From Pallidibacillus pasinlerensis (GTDB taxonomy: Bacteria; Bacillota; Bacilli; Bacillales; Caldibacillaceae), in the NCBI RefSeq assembly GCF_009996845.1, contig NZ_JAACYS010000029.1, forward strand, positions 1 to 32,329: DNA of 32,329 bases, in the 5' to 3' direction. The notes under the pieces are model-generated. The model was not told the DNA's origin, made no database searches, and worked only from the letters and a program-made list of their open reading frames with translations. A program made the translations under genes and the position numbers. Numbering within the stretch: position 1 is the stretch's first letter; each line of letters opens with the position of its first letter. This document shows, one piece after another, positions 24,996 to 32,329 of this stretch.

Positions 24996-25024
24996 AGTAT
25001 AACATCATTTGTGTAACATAACAA
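24996..25024 (-). promoter_or_regulatory. SigA promoter of the recombinase-like gene
   Basis: On the minus strand TTGTTA (25024-25019), a 17-bp spacer and TATACT (25001-24996), 34 nt before the GTG start. Confidence 0.6.
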
Positions 25025-25081
25025 AACTTTTTTACGATAAAATTTTATTTTTTTAACATTTTTTTCTACGCAAATTTGCAA

Positions 25082-25125
25082 AAAAAGTCCTTCTTTCACT
25101 GAAATTAAGTGAAGAAAGACTTTTT
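25082..25125 (-). terminator. Terminator of ldh
   Basis: A long inverted repeat: AAAAAGTCCTTCTTTCACT (25082-25100) against AGTGAAGAAAGACTTTTT (25108-25125), followed by T on the minus strand. Confidence 0.9.
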
Positions 25126-25130
25126 CTTTT

Positions 25131-26090
<960 letters not shown>

Positions 26091-26179
26091 TTATCCTACT
26101 AAAACAGATTTATTTTATTTTTCCCTTTTTTTCATCTTAATCATCTTTTTTTATGATGGCAAAGAAATCTTCATATTAT

Positions 26180-26930
26180 TTATTTGTGAAAGACTTCACA
26201 TATAATATAACAAAATTGGATTGTGTGTAATGGTAAAAATGCAGCGATACTGCCAAAGGTTGCTGTTATAAACAGAACTAAAATGGACGGATCTAAAGCT
26301 CCTTTTTCATATAAATCCCATTTAACACGGGTTTGATATTCTACTGGCTTTTTCGGAAGCAAGACTTAAAGCAAGTATTCCCAAACCTGCACAAAGTAAA
26401 AATAACCAAAAATATGAAATGTGGTCTACAAGTAAAAGACCTAAGGACGGGCCAGCAGCTAATGCAATATTTCCGGAAAGACCAAAATAACCAATCCCTT
26501 CCCCCCTTCTTGAAGAAGGAATTATATCTGTCACAATTGTACCCGTTGCAGTCGTAGATAACCCCCATCCGATTCCTTGAATGATTCTCATAACAAATAA
26601 AAAGAGAATTCCTGTCGCAATGCTAGAAGATCCTATTGAAAGAATAAAAATACTTAAGCCTGTTAAAAATACCATTCTCCTTCCCCTTGTTTCTAACCAA
26701 TGTCCAGCAAAGGGGCGAATAATCAATGCAGAAAAGGTAAAAATCCCTATTATAAAACCGATAAATTGCTCGTTTCCACCTAAGTATGTAACAAATAAAG
26801 GGATTGTTGGTAACGTTATTTGAAAGGATAAAAAGATAAATAAATTTGCCACACAAATAAGAACGAAATCTTTCGTCCATATTTTTTTCTTTATTACTGT
26901 TTGTCTTTCTCCTGACACCTCTAACTTCGC
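26180..26930 (-). pseudogene. Truncated, frameshifted MFS transporter
   Basis: A transporter N-terminal half starts at 26930 (MAKLEVSGERQ, after AAGGGAAGG). It has helices typical of MFS proteins: FVLICVANLFIFLSFQITLPTIP, the loop GHWLETRGRRMVFLTG, and FVMRIIQGIGWGLSTTATG. The frame ends prematurely at 26322. The next frame continues the protein as KKPVEYQTRVKWDLYEKGA, then DPSILVLFITATFGSIAAFLPL. The shift maps to the run of five A (minus strand) at 26349-26353. After FLPLHT (near 26225) the homology stops: the whole C-terminal half, some 150-180 residues, is missing. The gene therefore carries both a frameshift and a 3' deletion, and its end abuts the ldh control region. Confidence 0.85.
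26184..26201. promoter_or_regulatory. Rex-type operator upstream of ldh
   Basis: TTGTGA-N6-TCACAT at 26184-26201 matches the Rex consensus TTGTGA-N6-TCACAA at 11 of 12 fixed positions. It lies 100 bp upstream of the ldh start. Rex is the NADH-sensing repressor of ldh in Bacilli; an AT-rich promoter-like region overlaps it. Confidence 0.65.
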
Positions 26931-27124
26931 CATTGGAATCCTTCCCTTAAAAAATGTTCTCATTAAAATAAAAATAATACACTAGCTATGTTAATATTTG
27001 ACCGAAAAACATTTTCAAAATAATATAAATTAATATTCAAATTTTTATAAAATATTTAGATTTGCTTTTACAATACAGTGAAAAGGGGCTATTTGCAAGA
27101 GATTAATTCCGAATTAGTTTTGTA

Positions 27125-27160
27125 GTTAAATAAACACCTGCCATTAAAACGACAGGTGTT
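27125..27160 (-). terminator. Terminator of yhbH
   Basis: AACACCTG (27132-27139) pairs with CAGGTGTT (27153-27160), followed on the minus strand by a T-rich stretch. Confidence 0.78.
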
Positions 27161-27183
27161 CAATAAGACAAATTGATATATTA

Positions 27184-28350
27184 TTAAGCCAATGATTCTT
27201 CCTTTTTGTTACTAAAGAAATGCTTCATTGCATAAAACACATCTGGTTTTTGTCGAAGCACATGGTAACGGAATCGTTCATCATCAATATTTCGATACGC
27301 AGACATTAACGTACTATGACGATTATATTGGTTTACTTCTCCATAACAGAACATATTGGATAAATCCATCAATTCATTAACAAGTTTCACACATCGTGGA
27401 TTATCGGATGTTAAATTATCACCATCGGAGAAATGGAATGGGTAAATGTTATACTGGCTTGGAGAGTATTTTTGATGGATTAATTCGATTGCTTTCCGAT
27501 AAGCTGAGGAACAAATGGTTCCACCACTTTCTCCTTTCGAGAAAAATTCCTCTTCCGTAACAACTTTTGCTTCTGTATGATGTGCAATAAATTCAATTTC
27601 AACCTTTTCATATTTTGTTCTAAGGAACCGAGTCATCCAGAAGAAAAAGCTTCTTGCCATATACTTTTCCCAAATCCCCATCGAACCACTTGTATCCATC
27701 ATCGCTAAGACGACAGCCTTTGATTCGTAGCGAATTTTTTCATTCCAAGTTTTAAACTTCAAATCTTCTGGATAAATTGGGTGGAAACTTGGATTTCCTT
27801 TTAATGCATTTCGTTTAAAGGCGGAGATTAATGTTTTCTTTTTATCAATATTGCCCATTAATCCTGTTTTACGAATATCATTAAATTCAATATCTTCAAC
27901 GATTAATTCATGATCGTCTTTCTTTTGTAAGTTAGGAAGTTCTAATTCTTTGAAAAATGCTTCTTCTAATTCAGCTAAAGACACTTCCGCTTCATAATAA
28001 TCTTCACCTGGTTGATCGCCCGCTCCTGGTCCTTGACCTGCACCCGGCTGGGCAGAACCATCTCGAGCAACAACATCACCAACGTTACTGTCCCCATCCC
28101 CTTGGCCAACATGTTTATTTTTATCATAGTTATAACGAATTTTATACTCATCTAACGAACGGATTGGGATTTTAACGACCTTTTTTCCATCAGATAAAAT
28201 AATATTCTCTTCGGATACTAAATCTGGCAAGTTCTTCTTAATGGCCTCTTGCACTTTTTCTTTGTGCCTTTGTTGGTCTTCATGGCCTTTTCGATGGAGG
28301 GACCAATCCTCTTGAGAAATTGTAAACTGATGTTTATTCATACTATTCAT
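27184..28350 (-). CDS. yhbH: Sporulation-associated protein YhbH (DUF444, von Willebrand A-like)
   Basis: A 388-aa protein of the YhbH/DUF444 family. The N-terminus matches the family ([20 protein letters not shown], then a basic and charged segment with [10 protein letters not shown]). A low-complexity Gly/Asp/Ser region (about residues 78-112) leads to a vWA-type domain with the metal-site motif DTSGSMG (about 218-224). The HFSDGDN segment follows near 320. In B. subtilis yhbH is expressed in the mother cell during sporulation, and its product works with PrkA and SpoVR-type proteins. Here prkA is directly upstream in the same orientation, but spoVR is not in the window. The start follows AAAGGAGGG. 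Confidence 0.94.
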   Translation of the reverse strand: MNSMNKHQFTISQEDWSLHRKGHEDQQRHKEKVQEAIKKNLPDLVSEENIILSDGKKVVKIPIRSLDEYKIRYNYDKNKHVGQGDGDSNVGDVVARDGSAQPGAGQGPGAGDQPGEDYYEAEVSLAELEEAFFKELELPNLQKKDDHELIVEDIEFNDIRKTGLMGNIDKKKTLISAFKRNALKGNPSFHPIYPEDLKFKTWNEKIRYESKAVVLAMMDTSGSMGIWEKYMARSFFFWMTRFLRTKYEKVEIEFIAHHTEAKVVTEEEFFSKGESGGTICSSAYRKAIELIHQKYSPSQYNIYPFHFSDGDNLTSDNPRCVKLVNELMDLSNMFCYGEVNQYNRHSTLMSAYRNIDDERFRYHVLRQKPDVFYAMKHFFSNKKEESLA

Positions 28351-28754
28351 CTTTTTCCCTCCTTTAACTTTTAGTCACAACTTCCAAACCTTTGCATATG
28401 ATATACTGTGTGTCTACATAAAGAATAAAACTACAAACATGCTAGACACAAATGGATTCACAAAAACATTTTGGACAAGTAGAACGTCAATAGTAATTAA
28501 AATCAAAATACAAATCGTCATCCTTGCTTTTAGAAATAATTAACCTTCACTTATTCGTTCAATCTATTGGCATCTTCCATTTACTAGTAAAAAATAATAG
28601 CTTTTCTGTATTACTTTATACTATGCAGAGAAAGAGTAAAAATTTACTGTAAGCAAATTTTTATATAAGAAAAGACTCGCCCTTTGGCATGTATTGTGAC
28701 AAAACCAAATACGCAAGTCGTACATATTTGTTTATAAATATAAATTTTTAATTA
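28351..28754. other. Gene-free region between prkA and yhbH
   Basis: About 400 bp of AT-rich sequence with no convincing gene. A 36-codon hydrophobic frame on the minus strand from about 28521 lacks a well-placed ribosome site. The yhbH promoter must lie near 28380-28440. A CATATG-type -10 there is reminiscent of sporulation SigE promoters, but the -35 does not fit well, so it is not called. Confidence 0.4.
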
Positions 28755-28793
28755 TTATTAAAAAATAGTCGATGAAAACTCATCGACTATTTT
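28755..28793 (-). terminator. Terminator of prkA
   Basis: A perfect 14-bp inverted repeat AAAATAGTCGATGA (28762-28775) and TCATCGACTATTTT (28780-28793), followed on the minus strand by TTTTTT. It lies 52 bp after the prkA stop. Confidence 0.82.
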
Positions 28794-28845
28794 ATTTTAA
28801 AACTTTAATTCTAAATTTTTTCTCATAATTATGTGGCTTTTCACA

Positions 28846-30741
28846 TTATCGATTCAATAGACTTCCAACATAACGTAATAATTCATTAGCTGATGTAGAA
28901 TTGTAACCATATTCATCAATGAGACGCGCCACCACTTCATTAATTTTCTTCAATTGTTGCTCGTCTGGCGTTTTTGTTGATGTTGTAATTTTTACGACAT
29001 CCTTCAAATCTGCAAACAGTTTTTTCTGAATCGCTTCACGTAAACGGCCATGGGAATTATAGTCAAAACGCTTGCCTTTCCGAGCATATGCAGAAATACG
29101 AATTAAAATTTCTTCACGAAATGCTTTTTTCGCATTTTCAGATATACCAATTTGTTCTTCAATGGAACGCATTAATTTCTCATCTGGATTAATTTCTTCG
29201 CCAGTTAGCGGATCCCTTAATTTCGATTTATTACAATAAGCCTCCACGTTATCTAAATAGTTATCCATTAATGTTTTCGCTGATTCCTCATAAGAATATA
29301 CGAATGCTTTTTGAACTTCCTTTTTCGCAATTTCATCGTATTCTTTACGAGCTAAACTAATAAAGTTTAAATATTTTTCTTTTAATTCATCCGTAATGGA
29401 TGGGTGTTGGTCAAGACCATCTTTTAAGGATCGAAGTACATCTAGAGCATTGATACTGTTTACCCCTTTGCGAATAATTGTTGAAGATATTCTATTGATG
29501 ACATAACGCGGGTCAATACCACTCATTCCTTCATCCGAATATTCTTTTTTCAATTCTTCAACATCCATTTGACTAAATCCTTCGACAATCTGCCCGTCGT
29601 ATAGACGCATCTTTTTAATTAAATCAACATCGCCACGTTTTGGTTCTTTTAATCGTGTTAAAATTGTAAACATCGCAGCGATTTTTAATGTATGTGGTGC
29701 AATATGAACATCCGCAACATCACTTTCACGAATCATTTTTTCATAAATTTTTTCTTCCTCGGAAACTTTTAAGTTATAAGGAATTGGCATTACAATAATC
29801 CTTGAATGGAGAGCTTCATTTTTCTTATTCGAAATAAAGGAGCGGTATTCAGTTTCGTTTGTGTGGGCCACAATCAGCTCATCGGCTGAAATTAACGCAA
29901 ACCTGCCAGCTTTGAAATTCCCTTCTTGGGTGAGTGACAGTAAATGCCATAAAAACTTTTCATCCAACTTTAACATTTCTTGGAATTCCATCATACCCCG
30001 GTTCGCCTTATTTAATTCACCGTCAAATCGGTATGCTCGTGGGTCTGATTCTGATCCGTATTGGGCAATGGTTGAAAAGTCAATACTACCAGTTAAATCT
30101 GCAATATCTTGTGATTTCGGATCGGACGGGCTGAAAGTACCAATACCAACTCGGCGGTCTTCTGAGAAAAAGATTCGCTCGACTAACACATCTTCAATCC
30201 GTCCATTATATTCTTCTTCTAACCGCATCATATTAAGCGGTGATAAATTCCCTTCAATCCGTATTCCATATTCTTGATAAAAATCTTCCCTTAAATGAGG
30301 GGGGATGAGATGGAGTGGATCCTCATGCATCGGACAACCTTTAATTGCAAAAACCGCTCCACGTTCCGTTCTTGTATATTGCTCTAAGCCGCGCTTTAAT
30401 AATGTAACTAATGTTGATTTACCACCACTTACAGGTCCCATTAATAAAAGTATTCTTTTTCTAACATCTAATTTTTTTGCTGCAGGATGAAAATATTCTT
30501 CAACTAAACGTTCCAAAGCTTCTTCTAAACCGAATAATTCATGACTAAAAAACCGATATTTCTTTCCTGATTCTGTTTCTTCTACACCTGCATCCTTAAT
30601 CATATTATAAATACGTGAATGAGCAGACTGGGCAATCCAAGGTTTTTCCTTTAATAATTCTAAGTAATCCGCAAACGTGCCTTCCCACTTTAACTTTTCT
30701 TCTTCCTCGCGGAACCGAGCAATTTTATCTAAAATTCCCAT
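28846..30741 (-). CDS. prkA: PrkA serine protein kinase / AAA+ protein
   Basis: A 631-aa PrkA. The N-terminal AAA+ domain has the P-loop MGPVSGGKST (101-110), ELI/VAHTNETEYRSF and RIIVMPIPYNLKVSEEEK. The C-terminal PrkA domain follows, with the typical RISAYARKGKRFDYNSHGRLREA and ending NELLRYVGSLLNR. Originally described as a Ser protein kinase, B. subtilis PrkA is a mother-cell (SigE-dependent) sporulation protein, and later work attributes ATP-dependent protease activity to it. The start has AAGAGGAGG upstream. It precedes yhbH in the same direction, but a terminator between them implies separate transcripts. Confidence 0.96.
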   Translation of the reverse strand: MGILDKIARFREEEEKLKWEGTFADYLELLKEKPWIAQSAHSRIYNMIKDAGVEETESGKKYRFFSHELFGLEEALERLVEEYFHPAAKKLDVRKRILLLMGPVSGGKSTLVTLLKRGLEQYTRTERGAVFAIKGCPMHEDPLHLIPPHLREDFYQEYGIRIEGNLSPLNMMRLEEEYNGRIEDVLVERIFFSEDRRVGIGTFSPSDPKSQDIADLTGSIDFSTIAQYGSESDPRAYRFDGELNKANRGMMEFQEMLKLDEKFLWHLLSLTQEGNFKAGRFALISADELIVAHTNETEYRSFISNKKNEALHSRIIVMPIPYNLKVSEEEKIYEKMIRESDVADVHIAPHTLKIAAMFTILTRLKEPKRGDVDLIKKMRLYDGQIVEGFSQMDVEELKKEYSDEGMSGIDPRYVINRISSTIIRKGVNSINALDVLRSLKDGLDQHPSITDELKEKYLNFISLARKEYDEIAKKEVQKAFVYSYEESAKTLMDNYLDNVEAYCNKSKLRDPLTGEEINPDEKLMRSIEEQIGISENAKKAFREEILIRISAYARKGKRFDYNSHGRLREAIQKKLFADLKDVVKITTSTKTPDEQQLKKINEVVARLIDEYGYNSTSANELLRYVGSLLNR

Positions 30742-30800
30742 ATAGAACCTCCTCTTTTCAATTCGTCAGGAACACCGTAACATTCACAATACTCCAGTAA

Positions 30801-30839
30801 TCTTAGCAACGATACATGAAACAATAGAGGTTGCTAAGA
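30801..30839. repeat. Inverted repeat in the prkA leader
   Basis: A perfect 10-bp inverted repeat, TCTTAGCAAC (30801-30810) and GTTGCTAAGA (30830-30839), 60-100 bp upstream of prkA. It could form a hairpin in the prkA 5' leader, be an operator, or be a remnant terminator for the plus strand, where it is followed by GCTTTTC. Confidence 0.5.
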
Positions 30840-30906
30840 GCTTTTCTTAACTAAACTTATATGAACATGCATGACAAAAAATGATTAATCTGAGATAAAA
30901 ATTATT

Positions 30907-30935
30907 TTGTTTAATTGGGAATGGTAATATATAGA
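30907..30935 (+). promoter_or_regulatory. Candidate promoter with palindromic operator, upstream of the microprotein gene
   Basis: TTGTTT (30907-30912), 17-bp spacer and TATAGA (30930-30935). The -10 overlaps an inverted repeat, TATAGAA-TT-TTCTATA (30930-30945), which could be a repressor site. It would give a leader of about 150 nt before the small gene at 31097. Confidence 0.4.
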
Positions 30936-31096
30936 ATTTTCTATAGAAAAAGAAAATATAAAATGTTATAGTATATTTACACACTTATTAATCTAAAGCA
31001 TTATTAATGAAAGTTTTTATAGGGATAGTTTTAAATGTTGAGGTGAAATTTTTAGATTCGGCCAAAATGTGCAGTAACATTTAGGGAGGGATTTAA

Positions 31097-31198
31097 TTGG
31101 AAACTTTTCTAATTATAGTTGTAGCACTTGCATTTCTAGTGGCAATTTTCACTGCAGGATATGAGGATAAGCCAAAGGATTTTGATCAGATTAAATAA
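31097..31198 (+). CDS. 33-aa single-pass membrane microprotein
   Basis: TTG at 31097 opens a 33-residue frame: METFLIIVVALAFLVAIFTA, then GYEDKPKDFDQIK. The first 20 residues form one transmembrane helix and the rest a short charged tail. A strong TTAGGGAGGG site sits 6 nt before the TTG, and inverted repeats that can act as a terminator follow at 31281-31355. Size and layout resemble small accessory subunits such as CydS/CydX of cytochrome bd oxidase, but no oxidase genes are nearby and the family's usual aromatic motif is absent. I do not recognise the family. Confidence 0.6.
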   Translation: METFLIIVVALAFLVAIFTAGYEDKPKDFDQIK

Positions 31199-31280
31199 TT
31201 GACACGTCTTGATTATGGTTAAAATCGCACATTAATTATGTAAAAAACTTTTTACCTACAAAGATGTACATATATGTAAA

Positions 31281-31321
31281 TAGAGCTACCCTAATTGTTA
31301 TTGTATCGTTGGGTAGCTCTA
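31281..31321 (+). repeat. Perfect 11-bp inverted repeat after the microprotein gene
   Basis: TAGAGCTACCC (31281-31291) pairs with GGGTAGCTCTA (31311-31321). It is not followed directly by a T run, so it may form a composite 3' structure with the adjacent hairpin. Confidence 0.6.
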
Positions 31322-31324
31322 GAA

Positions 31325-31355
31325 AAAATCAGAGCACTATTGAAATGCTCTTTTT
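31325..31355. terminator. Bidirectional terminator between the microprotein and the oxidoreductase gene
   Basis: AGAGCA (31331-31336) pairs with TGCTCT (31346-31351), with T residues after it on the plus strand and GATTTTTT on the minus strand. It serves both convergent genes. Confidence 0.7.
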
Positions 31356-32103
31356 ACCGTTTATTTAAGCCTTGATTTTTCACATAATCTTGCATGTACA
31401 TTCGACTTTGTTTTTCAAAGGTTTTAGCAACCTGACTTGTCCAAGTATCGTTTCGTTTTCCATTTGTTCGCTTAATATAATATTCTTGAACGGTTTTATT
31501 ATAGTCTTCTAATTGATTAATGTATTCAGACTCATTTTGTTGATAGCCATTTTCACTATAAACATGCTCTAATGGTAATCGCGGCTTTTGTTGATTAATT
31601 TTTACAGGATAACCAACAACCATTCCGAATAAAGGAATCACTCGACTTGGAATGTCTAATATTTCGTTTACTGCATTTAAATCATTTCGTATACCACCAA
31701 TATAACAAATTCCAAGTCCCATTGATTCTGCAGCTAATGCGGCATTTTGCGCAGCAATCGTCGCATCGATTACACTAACCATAAATTTCTCTGTACTTTC
31801 AATTGATGGAATAACATCGCTCTTCTCCATTTCACCGATTACTTCATGACGATGTAAGTCAGCACAAAAGACGAATAAATGCCCACAATCAGCCACATAC
31901 ATTTGATTTCCTGCAATTTCAGCTAATTGTTTCTTTTTCTTATAATCAGTCACACCGATAATTGAAAATGCTTGTACATAACTTGATGTTGAGCCAGCTT
32001 GTGCACAACGAACAATAGTTTCAATCTGTTCTTTTGTTAAAGGACGATTTTCGAATTTTCTTACAGATCGATGCGCTAAAATTGTTTCTACGACTTTATT
32101 CAT
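31354..32103 (-). CDS. nfrA1: FMN-dependent NAD(P)H oxidoreductase / nitroreductase, NfrA1 type
   Basis: A 249-aa flavoprotein of the NfsA/FRP group. It starts VVETILAHRSVRKFENRPLT, continues with AQAGSTSSYVQAFSIIGV and NAALAAESMGLGICYIGGIRND, and has PLFGMVVGYPVKINQQKPRLP, all diagnostic for B. subtilis NfrA1 (also 249 aa). The RSVRKF and SSYVQ residues bind the FMN phosphate and ring in this family. Such enzymes oxidise NAD(P)H with oxygen or nitro compounds and are linked to disulfide stress (Spx control in B. subtilis). AAGGGGGAG precedes the ATG. Intact and monocistronic. Confidence 0.93.
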   Translation of the reverse strand: MNKVVETILAHRSVRKFENRPLTKEQIETIVRCAQAGSTSSYVQAFSIIGVTDYKKKKQLAEIAGNQMYVADCGHLFVFCADLHRHEVIGEMEKSDVIPSIESTEKFMVSVIDATIAAQNAALAAESMGLGICYIGGIRNDLNAVNEILDIPSRVIPLFGMVVGYPVKINQQKPRLPLEHVYSENGYQQNESEYINQLEDYNKTVQEYYIKRTNGKRNDTWTSQVAKTFEKQSRMYMQDYVKNQGLNKR

Positions 32104-32262
32104 GTAGTCTCCCCCTTGTTATCTCACTATAATTTTAGTTAAACAAAGGTTTATTTATAATGCAAGGAGAAAACATTTGTGGAATCTTCGTTTCAGATTG
32201 GATTTTTTATATTTAGCTAATAGTGTTCGTATAAAAAAGTGCTTCGGCATATTTCTGAATTT

Positions 32263-32329
32263 CGGCTTTTTGGTATTTGTAAAAGACAGTTCTTAGCATT
32301 GGGCTTTGAACTTTGTCCTTTACCCTAAC
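32263..32329. repeat. Start of a third 52-bp repeat array, cut by the window end
   Basis: GTAAAAGAC (32279-32287), a 27-nt linker beginning AGTTCTT (32288-32314), GTCCTTTAC (32315-32323) and six bases of a loop up to the window end. This is the 9-27-9-7 layout of array 1 with another stem sequence. A weak match to a preceding arm (GGCTTTTT, about 32264-32271) suggests a degenerate first unit. Only one unit is visible, so it is an inference. Confidence 0.6.

Noticed and set aside
28414-28521. 36-codon hydrophobic minus-strand frame between prkA and yhbH
   Set aside because: AAGG lies directly against the ATG, too close to act as a ribosome site, and there is no promoter or other support.
31097-31198. 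Cytochrome bd small subunit CydS
   Set aside because: Similar size and layout, but the usual aromatic/small-residue pattern is missing and no cydAB genes are near.
32179-32301. Short TTG-started frame upstream of nfrA1 on the plus strand
   Set aside because: AAGGAG is suitably placed, but the frame runs into the third repeat unit and its residues look random; not enough support for a gene.

Overview
The window looks like a chromosomal segment of a low-GC, endospore-forming member of the Bacillaceae. Evidence is the AT-rich sequence, AGGAGG-type ribosome binding sites, the sporulation-linked genes kapB, prkA and yhbH, and a gene set that follows the Bacillus subtilis yug/patB/kapB/yuxJ/mrp/yuxO neighbourhood. 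I cannot name the species.

Layout. 1-1.6 kb: an iron-type alcohol dehydrogenase (yugJ-like), divergent from the small membrane protein yuzA. 1.65-6.8 kb: a peptide-transport/resistance type ABC transporter (ATPase plus 871-aa FtsX-type permease) with its own OmpR-type response regulator and short-loop membrane histidine kinase. A promoter with 11-bp-spaced direct repeats lies in front of the transporter genes. 6.8-8.0 kb: ornithine aminotransferase rocD. 8.2-11.3 kb: the S1-domain stress protein yugI, a small XRE regulator, an alpha/beta hydrolase (yugF-like) and the PLP enzyme patB. 12.3-16.7 kb: a GNAT acetyltransferase, a small membrane protein, a cyclophilin, kapB, the MFS transporter yuxJ, the hotdog thioesterase yuxO and a Gly/Pro/Tyr-rich small protein. 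17.7-23.5 kb: the complete seven-gene mrpABCDEFG Na+/H+ antiporter operon, with a divergent universal-stress-type gene beside it. 24.4-27 kb: a small tyrosine recombinase that lacks two of the expected catalytic residues, ldh with a Rex-type operator upstream, and a broken MFS transporter gene. 27-30.7 kb: yhbH and prkA, a sporulation-associated pair. 31-32.1 kb: a 33-aa membrane microprotein and an NfrA1-type flavin oxidoreductase.

The most striking non-coding feature is a family of tandem arrays with an exact 52-bp period. Array 1 (11327-12262) has 18 units and no indel. Array 2 (about 16945-17467) has about 10 units. The last ~50 bases of the window look like the first unit of a third array. 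The three arrays have different hairpin-stem sequences but one design: a hairpin of about 25 nt, then a linker of about 27 nt beginning with (AC)AGTTCTT or a close variant. Stem arms vary in a compensatory way, and the 52-bp period equals about five turns of B-DNA. Since 52 is not a multiple of three, the arrays are not coding. Tandem repeats of constant 52-nt size but variable sequence have been described in Bacillus genomes (Subirana and Messeguer, from memory); their function is unknown. The common hairpin-linker layout seen here is my own reading.

Physiologically the window combines redox balance (Rex-linked ldh, alcohol dehydrogenase, NfrA1-type oxidoreductase), Na+/pH homeostasis (Mrp), envelope defence (ABC plus two-component system) and sporulation functions.
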